Part shown: piece by piece, positions 12,730 to 24,084 of the stretch | Layout of the letters: each line of letters opens with the position of its first letter | Position numbering within the stretch: the stretch's first letter is position 1 | Origin: Fasciola hepatica | Lineage: Eukaryota; Platyhelminthes; Trematoda; Plagiorchiida; Fasciolidae | Reading direction: 5' to 3' | Length of the DNA: 64,000 bases | Assembly (NCBI GenBank): GCA_948099385.1 | Contig: CANUEZ040000205.1 | Span: 2,604,001 to 2,668,000 of the forward strand | The notes under the pieces: model-generated | The model's input: only the letters and a program-made list of their open reading frames with translations | Told to the model about the DNA's origin: nothing | Database searches by the model: none | Position numbers and translations under genes: made by a program

Positions 12730-14490
12730 CACACCGATCGACTCCTATGATGGATGACTTCTCTGTAGGGGCCTAAGTACAACCAACGCATTCCCAAATG
12801 AAAAACCTACACAGCTTCCATACTATGCTTGCAATTCATTAGTAGTAGGAAATTAGATTAGATTAGATTAGATTAGATTTGTATAATATGATTGATCATG
12901 CAGCTTGAACGTTCAACCGAGCAATGAATTCCATGGCAGCATTTTATAGCTGTTTCATCCTTGTTCGGACTCGACTCATCAGCAGTGCACATCGACCGAG
13001 CAACCACGGGGACTCCAACAACCGATGAACCATTGTGAATCGAACAACTCAACAACACAAGGCTATCCGGGATGGCTATCAACGCTTTGTTCAACATCTA
13101 CACTACATCATATATAGCACCCTTCCCAAACTGGCTTCAAATTTCAATGGTAACAACCAGCTTCGCGCACACCGATCGACTCCTATGATGGATGACTTCT
13201 CTGTAGGGGGTCTAGGTACAACAAACACATTCCCAAATGAAAAACCTACACAGCTTCATTACTATGCATGCAATTGATTAGTAGTAGGAGATTAGATTAG
13301 ATTAGATTAGATTAGATTTGTATAATATGATTGATCATGCAGCTTGAACGCTCAACCGAGCATTGAAATCCATTGAAGCACTCACTGTACAGCTGTTTCA
13401 ACCTTGTTCGGACTCGACTCATCAGCAGTGCACATCGACCGAGCAACCACGGGGACTCCAACAACCGCTGAACCATTGTGAATCGAACAACTAAACAACA
13501 CAAGGCTATCCGGGATCGCTATCAACGCTTTGTTCAACATCTTCACTACATCATATATAGCACCTTTCCCAAACTGGCTTCAAATTTCAATGGTAACAAC
13601 CAGCTTCGCGCACACCGATCGACTCCTATGATGGATGACTTCTCTGTAGGGGCCTAAGTACAACCAACGCATTCCCAAATGAAAAACCTACACAGCTTCC
13701 ATACTATGCTTGCAATTCATTAGTAGTAGGAAATTAGATTAGATTAGATTAGATTAGATTTGTATAATATGATTGATCATGCAGCTTGAACGTTCAACCG
13801 AGCAATGAATTCCATGGCAGCATTTTATAGCTGTTTCATCCTTGTTCGGACTCGACTCATCAGCAGTGCACATCGACCGAGCAACCACGGGGACTCCAAC
13901 AACCGATGAACCATTGTGAATCGAACAACTCAACAACACAAGGCTATCCGGGATGGCTATCAACGCTTTGTTCAACATCTACACTACATCATATATAGCA
14001 CCCTTCCCAAACTGGCTTCAAATTTCAATGGTAACAACCAGCTTCGCGCACACCGATCGACTCCTATGATGGATGACTTCTCTGTAGGGGGTCTAGGTAC
14101 AACAAACACATTCCCAAATGAAAAACCTACACAGCTTCATTACTATGCATGCAATTGATGAGAAGTAGTAGGAGATTAGATTAGATTAGATTAGATTAGA
14201 TTTGTATAATATGATTGATCATGCAGCTTGAACGCTCAACCGAGCATTGAAATCCATTGAAGCACTCACTGTACAGCTGTTTCATCCTTGTTCGGACTCG
14301 ACTCATCAGCAGTGCACATCGACCGAGCAACCACGGGGACTCCAACAACCGCTGAACCATTGTGAATCGAACAACTAAACAACACAAGGCTATCCGGGAT
14401 GGCTATCAACGATTTGTTCAACATCTTCACTACATCATATATAGCACCTTTCCCAAACTGGCTTCAAATTTCAATGGTAACAACCAGCTT
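12730..14490 (+). repeat. Dimeric higher-order repeat, 881-884 bp, two copies
   Basis: Monomers at 12924 and 13363 are repeated at 13805 and 14247. Shared marks are CCATACTATGCTTGC, GTTCAACCGAGCAATG, CATGGCAGCATTTTATAG, GGGGGTCTAGGTACAAC and CATCTTCACTACATC. One unit of each pair has a defective hammerhead. Confidence 0.9.
12940..12987 (-). pseudogene. Hammerhead copy with broken stem III and stem I
   Basis: Plus strand CATTTTATAGCTG gives an AUA triplet, a C-A mismatch in stem III and two mismatches in stem I. The same allele recurs 881 bp away in the copy beginning at 13805, so an inactive ribozyme was duplicated with its neighbour as a dimer. Confidence 0.7.
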
Positions 14491-15150
14491 CGCGCACACC
14501 GATCGACTCCTATGATGGATGACTTCTTTGTAGGGGGTCTAGGTACAACAAACATATTCCCAAAAGGAAAAAGTACACAGCTTCCTTACTATGCATTCAA
14601 TTGATTAGTAGTAGGAGATTAGATTAGATTAGATTAGATTAGATTAGATTTGTATAATAGGATTGATCATGCAGCTTGAACGCTCAACTGAGCATTGAAA
14701 TCCATTGAAGCACTCAATGTACAGCTGTTTCATCCTTGTTCGGACTCGACTCATCAGCAGTGCACATCGACCGAGCAACCACGGGGACTCCAACAACCGG
14801 TGAACCATTGTGAATCGAACAACTCAACAACACAAGGATATTCGGGATGGCTATCAACGCTCCGTTCAACATCTACACTACATCATATATAGCACCCTTC
14901 CCAAACTGGCTTCAAATTTCAATGGTAACAACCAGCTTCGCGCACACCGATCGACTCCTATGATGGATGGCTTCTCTGTACGGGCCTAAGTACAACGAAC
15001 GCATTCCCAAATGATAAAACCTACACAGCTTCCTTATTATGCATGCAAGTGATGAGAAGTATTAGGAGATTAGATTAGATTAGATTTGTATAATATGATT
15101 GATCATGCAGCTTGAACGCTCAACTGAGCATTGAAATCCATGGAAGCACT

Positions 15151-15198
15151 CACTGTACAGCTGTTTCATCCTTGTTCGGACTCGACTCATCAGCAGTG
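15151..15198 (-). ncRNA. Hammerhead ribozyme, intact copy
   Basis: All expected positions are present; predicted cut between 15156 and 15155. The host monomer belongs to a variant subgroup whose body reads GCGTTCAAAGATCG in place of GCGCACACCGATCG, which does not touch the ribozyme. Confidence 0.83.
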
Positions 15199-18100
15199 CA
15201 CATCGACCGAGCAACCACGGGGACTCCAACAACCGGTGAACCATTGTGAATCGAACAACTCAACAACACGAGGCTATCCGGGATGGCTATCAACGCTTTG
15301 TTCAACATCTACACTACATCATATATAGCACCCTTCCCAAACTGGCTTCAAATTTCAATGGTAACAACCAGCTTCGCGTTCAAAGATCGACTCCTATGAT
15401 GGATGACTTCTCTGTGGGGGCCTAAGTACAACCAACGCATTCCCAAATGAAAAACCTACACAGCTTCCTTATTATGCATGCAAGTGATGAGAAGTAGTAG
15501 GAGATTAGACTAGATTAGATTAGATTAGATTAGATTAGATTTGTATAATATGATTGATCATGCAGCTTGAACGCTCAACTGAGCATTGAAATCCATGGAA
15601 GCACTCAATGTACAGCTGTTTCATCCTTGTTCGGACTCGACTCATCAGCAGTGCACATCGACCGAGCAACCACGGGGACTCCAACAACCGGTGAACCATT
15701 GTGAATCGAACAACTCAACAACACGAGGCTATCCGGGATGGCTATCAACGCTTTGTTCAACATCTACACTACATCATATATAGCACCCTTCCCAAACTGG
15801 CTTCAAATTTCAATGGTAACAACCAGCTTCGCGCACACCGATCGACTACTATGATGGATGACTTCTCTGTAGGGGCCTAAGTACAACCAACGCATTCCCA
15901 AATGAAAAACCTACACAGCGTCCTTACTATGCATGCAATTGATGAGAAGTAGTAGGATATTAGATTAGATTAGATTAGATTAGATTTGTATAATATGATT
16001 GATCATGCAGCTTGATCGCTCAACTGAGCATCGAAATCCATGGAAGCACTCACTGTACAGCTGTTTCATCCTTGTTCGGACTCGACTCATCAGCAGTGCA
16101 CATCGACCGAGCAACCACGGGGACTCCAACAACCGGTGAACCATTGTGAATCGAACAACTCAACAACACAAGGCTCTCCGGGATGGCTATCAACGCTTTG
16201 TTCAACATCTACACTACATCATATATAGCACCCTTCCCAAACTGGCTTCAAATTTGAATGGTAACAACCAGCTTCGCGCACACCGATCGACTCCTATGAT
16301 GGATGACTTCTCTGTAGGGGCCTAAGTACAACCAACGCATTCCCAAATGAAAAACCTACACAGCTTCCTTATTATGCATGCAAGTGATGAGAAGTAGTAG
16401 GAGATTAGATTAGATTAGATTAGATTAGATTAGATTTGTATAATATGATTGATCATGCAGCTTGAACGCTCAACTGAGCATTGAAATCCATGGAAGCACT
16501 CACTGTTCAGCTGTTTCATCCTTGTTCGGACTCGACTCATCAGCAGTGCACATCGACCGAGCAACCACGGGGACTCCAACAACCGGTGAACCATTGTGAA
16601 TCGAACAACTAAACAACACAAGGCTATCCGGGATGGCTATCAACGCTTTGTTCAACATCTACACTACATCATATATAGCACCCTTCCCAAACTGGCTTCA
16701 AATTTCAATGGTAACAACCAGCTTCGCGCACACCGATCGACTCCTATGATGGATGACTTCTCTGTGGGGGCCTAAGTACAACCAACGCATTCCCAAATGA
16801 AAAACCTACACAGCGTCCTTACTATGCATGCAATTGATGAGAATTAGTAGGAGATTAGATTAGATTAGATTAGATTTGTATAATATGATTGATCATGCAG
16901 CTTGAACGCTCTACTGAGCATTGAAATCCATGGAAGCACTCACTGTACAGCTGTTTCATCCTTGTTCGGACTCGACTCATCAGCAGTGCACATCGACCGA
17001 GCAACCACGCGGACTCCAACAACCGCTCAACCATTGTGAATCGAACAACTCAACAACACAAGGCTATCCGGGATGGCTATCAACGCTCCGTTCAACATAT
17101 ACACTACATCATATATAGCACCCTTCCCAAACTGGCTTCAAATTTCAATGGTAACAACCAGCTTCGCGCACACCGATCGACTCCTATGATGGATGGCTTC
17201 TCTGTAGGGGCCTAAGTACAACGAACGCATTCCCAAATGAAAAACCTACACAGCTTCCTTACTATGCATGCAATTGATGAGAAGTAGTAGGAGATTAGAT
17301 TAGATTAGATTAGATTAGATTTGTATAATATGATTGATCATGCAGCTTGAACGCTCAACTGAGCATTGAAATCCATGGAAGCACTCACTGTACAGCTGTT
17401 TCATCCTTGGTCGGACTCAACTCATCAGCAGTGCACATCGACCGCTCAACAACGGGGAATCCAACAACCGGTGAACCATTGTGAATCGAACAACTTAACA
17501 ACACAAGGCTATCCGGGATCGCTATCAACGCTTTGTTCAACATCTACACTACATCATATATAGCACCCTTCCCAAACTGGCTTCAAATTTCAATGGGAAC
17601 AACCAGCTTCGCGCACACCGATCGACTCCTATGATGGATGAGTTATCTGTAGGGGGTCTAGGTACAACAAACACATTCCCAAATGAAAAACCTACACAGC
17701 TTCCTTAGTATGCATGCAATTGATTAGTAGTAGGACATCAGATTAGATTAGATTAGATTTGTATAATATGATTGATCATGCAGCTTGAACGCTCAACTGA
17801 GCATTGAAATCCATGGAAGCACTCACTGTACAGCTGTTTCATCCTTGTTCGGACTCGACTCATCAGCAGTGCACATCGACTGCGCAACCACGGAGACTCC
17901 AACAACCGGTGAACCATTCTCAATCGAACAACTCAACAACACAAGGCTATCCGGGATGGCTGTCAACGCTTTGTTCAACATCTACACTACATCATATATA
18001 GCACCCTTCCCAAACTGGCTTCAAATTTCAATGGTAACAACCACCTTCGCGTTCAAAGATCGACTCCTATGATGGATGACTTCTCTGTGGGGCCTAAGTA

Positions 18101-18262
18101 CAACCAACGCATTCCCAAATGAAAAACCTACACAGCTTCCTTACAATGCATGCAATTGTTGAGAAGTAGTAGGAGATCAGATTAGATTAGATTAGATTTG
18201 TGTAATATGATTGATCATGCAGCTTGAACGCTCAACTGAGCATTGAAATCCATGGAAGCACT

Positions 18263-18310
18263 CAGTGTACAGCTGTTTCATCCTTGTTCGGAATCGACTG
18301 ATCAGCAGTG
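18263..18310 (-). pseudogene. Hammerhead copy with G8 core mutation
   Basis: Plus strand GACTGATCAGCAG changes the core to CTGATCA. G8 is the residue whose 2'-hydroxyl takes part in acid catalysis and which pairs with C3, so the change should block cleavage. The copy also carries the stem I C-C mismatch of the CAGTGTAC class. Confidence 0.72.
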
Positions 18311-19048
18311 CACATCGACCGAGCAACCACGGGGACTCCAACAACCGGTGAACCATTGTGAATCGAACAACTTAACAACACAAGGCTATCCGGGATGGCT
18401 ATCAACGCTTTGTTCAACATCTACACTACATCATATATAGCACCCTTCCCAAACTGGCTTCAAATTTCAATGGTAACAACCAGCTTCGCGCACACCGATC
18501 GACTACTATGATGGATGACTTCTGTGTAGGGGCCTAAGTACAACCAACGCATTCCCAAATGAAAAACCTACATAGCTTCCTCACTATGCATGCAATTGAT
18601 TAGTAGTAGGAAATCAGATTAGATTAGATTAGATTTGTATAATATGATTGATCATGCAGCTTGAACGCTCTACTGTGTATTGAAATCCATGGAAGCACTC
18701 ACTGTACAGCTGTTTCATCCTTGGTCGGACTCGACTCATCAGCAGTGCACATCGACCGAGCAACCACGGGGACTCCAACAACCGATGAACCATTGTGAAT
18801 CGAACAACTCAACAACACAAGGCTATCCGGGATGGCTATCAACGCTTTGTTCAACATCTACACTACATCATATATAGCACCCTTCCCAAACTGGCTTCAA
18901 ATTTCAATGGTAACAACCAGCTTCGCGCACACCGATCGACTCCTATGATGGATGACTTCTCTGTGGGGGCCTAAGTACAACCAACGCATTCCCAAATGAA
19001 AAACCTACACAGCTTCCTCACTATGCATGCGATTGATTAGTAGTAGGA

Positions 19049-19083
19049 GATTAGATTAGATTAGATTAGATTAGATTAGATTA
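19049..19083 (+). repeat. (GATTA)7 microsatellite tract
   Basis: Seven perfect units in front of the most diverged monomer, which starts at 19132 and gives a 452-bp step. Confidence 0.95.
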
Positions 19084-19151
19084 GATTTGTATAATATGAT
19101 TGATCATGCAGCTTGAACGCTCAACTGAGCATTGAAATCCATGGAAGCACT

Positions 19152-19199
19152 CACTGTACAGCTGTTTCATCCTTGTTCGGACTCGACTCATCAGCAGTG
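19152..19199 (-). ncRNA. Hammerhead ribozyme, perfect copy in the most diverged monomer
   Basis: The monomer beginning at 19132 is the most diverged in its second half (19250-19390), yet its 48-nt ribozyme is identical to the reference. This is weak evidence that the ribozyme segment is better kept than the rest, although gene conversion over part of a monomer would look the same. Predicted cut between 19157 and 19156. Confidence 0.84.
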
Positions 19200-20480
19200 C
19201 ACATCGACCGAGCAACCACGGGGACTACAACAACCGGTGAACCATTGTGAATTGAACAACTCAACAGCACAAAGCTATCCTGAATGGACATCAACGATAA
19301 GTTCAACATCTGCAATACATCACATATAGCACCCTTCCCAAACTGGCTTCAAATTTGAATGGGAACATCCACCTCTGCGTTCAAAGATCTACTCCTATGA
19401 TGGATGACTTCTCTGTAGGGGCCTAAGTACAACCAACGCATTCCAAAATGAAAAACCTACACAGCTTCCTTACTATGCATGCAATTGATTAGTAGTACGA
19501 GATTAGATTAGATTAGATTAGATTAGATTTGTATAATAAGATTGATCATGCAGCTTGAACGCTCAACTGAACATTGAAATCCATGGAAGCACTCAGTGTA
19601 CAGCTGTTTCATCCTTGTTCGGACTCGACTCATCAGCAGTGCACATCGACCGAGCAACCACGGGGACTCCAACTACCAGTGAACCATTGTGAATCGAACA
19701 ACTCAACAACACAAGGCTATCCGGGATGGCTATCAACGCTTTGTTCAACATCTACACTACATCATATATAGCACCCTTCCCTAACTGGCTTCAAATTTCA
19801 ATGGTAACAACCAGCTTCGCGCACACCGATCGACTCCTATGATGGATGGCTTCTCTGTAGGGGACTAATTACATCTAACACATTCCCAAATGAAAAACCT
19901 ACACAGCTCCCTTACTATGCATGCAATTGATTAGTAGTAGGAGATTAGATTAGATTAGATTAGATTAGATTTGTATAATATGATTGATCATGCAGCTTGA
20001 ACGCTCAACTGAGAATTGAAATACATGGAAGCACTCACTGTTCAGCTGTTTCATCCTTGTTCGGACTCGACTCATCAGCAGTGCACATCGACCGAGCAAC
20101 CACGGGGACTCCAACAACCGGTGAACCATTGTGAATCGAACAACTCAACAACACAAGGCTATCCGGGATGGCTATCAACGCTTTGTTCAACATCTACACT
20201 ACATCATATATAGCACCCTTCCCAAACTGGCTTCAAATTTCAATGGTAACAACCAGCTTCGCGTTCAAAGATCGACTCCTATGATGGATGACTTCTCTGT
20301 AGGGGCCTAAGTACAACCAACGCATTCCCAAATGAAAAACCTACACAGCTTCCTTACTATGCATGCAATTGATGAGAAGTAGTAGGAGATTAGATTAGAT
20401 TAGATTAGATTAGATTTGTATAATGTGATTGATCATGCAGCTTGAACGCTCAACTGAACATTGAAATCTATGGAAGCACT

Positions 20481-20528
20481 CAGTGTACATCTGTTTCATC
20501 CTTGTTCGGACTCGACTCATCAGCAGTG
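20481..20528 (-). ncRNA. Hammerhead ribozyme, stem I and loop III variant
   Basis: Two differences from the reference: stem I 5' strand CACTG in place of CAGTG, giving a C-C mismatch at the third pair, and loop III AGAU. Core nucleotides and the GUA triplet are kept. It belongs to the 21-copy class with plus-strand CAGTGTAC. Confidence 0.65.
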
Positions 20529-23500
20529 CACATCGACCGAGCAACCACGGGGACTCCAACAACCGGTGAATCATTGTGAATCGAACAACTCAACAACACA
20601 AGGCTATCCGGGATGGCTATCAACGCTTTGTTCAACATCTACACTACATCATATATAGCACCCTTCCCAAACTGGCTTCAAATTTCAATGGTAACAACCA
20701 GCTTCGCGCACACCGATCGACTCCTATGATGGATGACTTCTCTGTAGGGGCCTTAGTACAACCAACGCATTCCCAAATGAAAAACTTACACAGCTTTCTT
20801 ACTATGCATGCAAGTGAAGAGAAATAGTAGGTGATTAGATTAGGTTACACTAGATTTGGATAATATGATTGATCATGCAGCTTGAACGCTCAACTGAGCA
20901 TTGAAATCCATGGAAGCACTCACTGTACAGCTGTTTCATCCTTGTTCGGACTCGACTCATCAGCAGTGCACATCGACCGAGCAACCACGGGGACTCCAAC
21001 AACCGGTGAACCATTGTGAATCGAACAACTCAACAACACAAGGCTATCCGGGATGGCTATCAACGCTTTGTTCAACATCTTAATTTCAACATATATAGCA
21101 CCCTTCCCAAACTGGCTTCAAATTTCAATGGAAACAACCAGCTGCGCGCACACCGATCGACTCCTATGATGGATGACTTCTCTGTACGGGCCTAAGTACA
21201 ACCAACGCATTCCCGAATGAAAAACCTACACAGCTTCCTTACTATGCATGCAATTGATTTGTAGTAGGAGATTAGATTAGATTAGATTAGAATATATTTG
21301 TATAATATGATTGATCATGCAGCTTGAACGCTCAACTGAGCATTGAAATCCATGGAAGCACTCAGTGTACAGCTGTTTCATCCTTGTTCGGACTCGACTC
21401 ATCAGCAGTGCACATCGACCGAGCAACCACGGGGACTCCAACAACCGGTGAACCATTGTGAATCGAACAACTCAACAACACGAGGCTATCCGGGATGGCT
21501 ATCAACGCTTTGTTCAACATCTACACTACATCATATATAGCACCCTTCCCAAACTGGCTTCAAATTTCAATGGTAACAACCAGCTTCGCGCACACCGATC
21601 GACTACTATGATGGATGACTTCTCTGTAGGGGCCTAAGTACAACCAACGCATTCCCAAATGAAAAACCTACACAGCTTCCTCACTATGCATGCGATTGAT
21701 TAGTAGTAGGAGATTAGATTAGATTAGATTAGATTTGTATAATATGATTGATCATGCAGCTTGAACGCTCAACTGAGCATTGAAATCCATTGAAGCACTC
21801 ACTGTACAGCTATTTCATCCTCGTTCGGATTCGACTCATCAGCAGTGCACATCGACCGAGCAACCACGGGGACTCCAACAACCGGTGAACCATTGTGAAT
21901 CGAACAACTCAACAACACAAGGCTATCCGGGATGGCTATCAACGCTTTGTTCAACATCTACACTACATCATATATAGCACCCTTCCCAAACTGGCTTCAA
22001 ATTTCAATGGTAACAACCAGCTTCGCGCACACCGATCGACTCCTATGATGGATGACTTCTCTGTAGGGGCCTAAGTACAACCAACGCATTCCCAAATGAA
22101 AAACCTACACAGCTTCCTTATTATGCATGCAATTGATTAGTAGTAGGAGATTAGATTAGATTAGATTAGATTTGTATAATATGATTGATCATGCAGCTTG
22201 AACGCTCAACTGTGCATTGAAATCCATGGAAGCACTCAGTGTACAGCTGTTTCATCCTTGTTCGGACTGGCTTCATCAGCAGTGCACATCGACCGAGCAA
22301 CCACGGGGACTCCAACAACCGCTGAACCATTGTGAATCGAACAACTCAACAACACAAGGCTATCCGGGATGGCTATCAACGCTTTGTTCAACATCTACAC
22401 TACATGATATAGCACCGTTCCCAAACTGGCTTCAAATTTGAATTGTAACAACCAGCTTCGCGCACACCGATCGACTCCTATGATGGATGACTTCTCTGTA
22501 GGGGGCTAAGTACAACCAACGCATTCCCAAATGAAAACCCTACACAGCTTCTTTCATATGCATGCAACTGATTAGTAGTAGGAGATTAGATTAGATAAGA
22601 TTAGATTTGTACAATATGATTGATCATGCAGCTTGAACGCTCAACTGGGCATTGAAATCCATGGAAGCACTCAGTGTACAGCTGTTTCATCCTTGTTCGG
22701 ACTCGACTCATCAGCAGTGCACATCGACCGAGCAACCACGGGGACTCCAACAACCGGTGAACCATTCTGAATCGAACAACTCAACAACACAAGGCTATCC
22801 GGGATGGCTATCAACGCTTTGTTCAACATCCACACTACATCATATATAGCACCCTTCCCAAACTGGCTTCAAATTTCAATGGTAACAACCAGCTTCGCGC
22901 ACACCGATCGACACCTATGATGGATGACTTCTCTGTTGGGGCCTAAGTACAACCAACGCATTCCCAAATGAAAAACCTACACAGCTTCCTTACTATGCAT
23001 GCAATTGATTAGTAGTAGGAGATTAGATTAGATTACACTAGATTTGTATAATATGATTGATCATGCAGCTTGAACGCTCAACTGAGCATTGAAATCCATG
23101 GAAGCACTCACTGTACAGCTATTTCATACTCGTTCGGACTCGACTCATCAGCAGTGCACATCGACCGAGCAACCACGGGGACTCCAACAACCGGTGAACC
23201 ATTGTGCATCGAACAACTCAACAACACAAGGCTATCCGGGATGGCTATCAACGCTTTGTTCAACATCTACACTACATCATATATAGCACCCTTCCCAAAC
23301 TGGCTTCAAATTTCAATGGAAACAACCCACTTCGCGCACACCGATCGACTCCTATGATGGATGACTTCTCTGTGGGGGCCTAAGTACAACCAACGCATTC
23401 CCAAATGAAAAACCTACACAGCTTCCTTACTATGCATGCAATTGATTAGTAGTAGGAGATTAGTTAATATAAGATCAGATTTGTATAATATGATTGATCA

Positions 23501-23545
23501 TGCAGCTTGAACGCTCAACTGAGCATTGAAATCCATGGAAGCACT

Positions 23546-23593
23546 CACTGTTCAGCTGTTTCATCCTTGTTCGAACTCGACTCATCAGCAGTG
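23546..23593 (-). pseudogene. Hammerhead copy with GAA in place of GUA
   Basis: Plus strand CACTGTTCAGCTG replaces U16.1 with A, removing the A15.1-U16.1 pair next to the cleavage site. Copies beginning at 16481 and 20016 carry the same change. All other parts are intact. Confidence 0.68.
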
Positions 23594-23844
23594 CACATCG
23601 ACCGAGCAACCACGGGGACTCCAACAACCGGTGAATCATTGTGAATCGAACAACTCAACAACACAAGGCTATCCGGGATGGCTATCAACGCTTTGTTCAA
23701 CATCTACACTACATCATATATAGCACCCTTCCCAAACTGGCTTCAAATTTCAATGGTAACAACCAGCTTCGCGCACACCGATCGACTCCTATGATGGATG
23801 ACTTCTCTGTAGGGGCCTAAGTACAACCAACGCATTCCCAAATG

Positions 23845-23849
23845 AAAAA
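23845..23849 (-). terminator. Possible pol III T5 terminator
   Basis: The plus strand reads AATGAAAAACC, so minus-strand RNA from the promoter-like boxes of the next monomer would meet five U residues after about 290 nt. That RNA would contain one ribozyme. The run is T5 in many copies but is shortened to T4 (GGAAAACC) or interrupted (GATAAACC, GAACAACC) in others, which would allow read-through to longer RNAs. Confidence 0.22.
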
Positions 23850-23987
23850 CCTACACAGCTTCCTTACTATGCATGCAATTGATTAGTAGTAGGAGATTAG
23901 ATTAGATTAGATTAGAATAGATTTGTATAATATGATTGATCATGCAGCTTGAACGCTCAACTGAGCATTGAAATCCATGGAAGCACT

Positions 23988-24035
23988 CACTGTACAGCTG
24001 TTTCATCCTTGTTCGGACTCGACTCATCAGCAGTG
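23988..24035 (-). ncRNA. Type I hammerhead ribozyme, reference copy
   Basis: Self-cleaving RNA motif that would cut transcripts of the minus strand. Read 5' to 3' on the minus strand: stem I 3' strand CACTG (24035-24031); core CTGATGA, nucleotides C3 to A9 (24030-24024); stem-loop II, starting GTCGAGTCC and ending GGAT (24023-24005); core GAA, G12 A13 A14 (24004-24002); A15.1 and C15.2; loop AGCT (23999-23996); G16.2 and U16.1; A17 (23993); then stem I 5' strand CAGTG (23992-23988). Stem I gives five Watson-Crick pairs. Stem III pairs A-U and C-G as the family requires, and the cleavage triplet is GUA. Cleavage is expected between 23993 and 23992. Stem II is unusual: either three pairs (G-U, U-A, C-G) with a 13-nt loop, or four pairs (GTCC with GGAT) pushed 5 nt away from the core. 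Natural type I hammerheads in newt, cricket and schistosome repeats have the same short stem III. Self-cleavage is inferred, not shown. Confidence 0.87.
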
Positions 24036-24084
24036 CACATCGACCGAGCAACCACGGGGACTCCAACAACCGGTGAACCATTGT

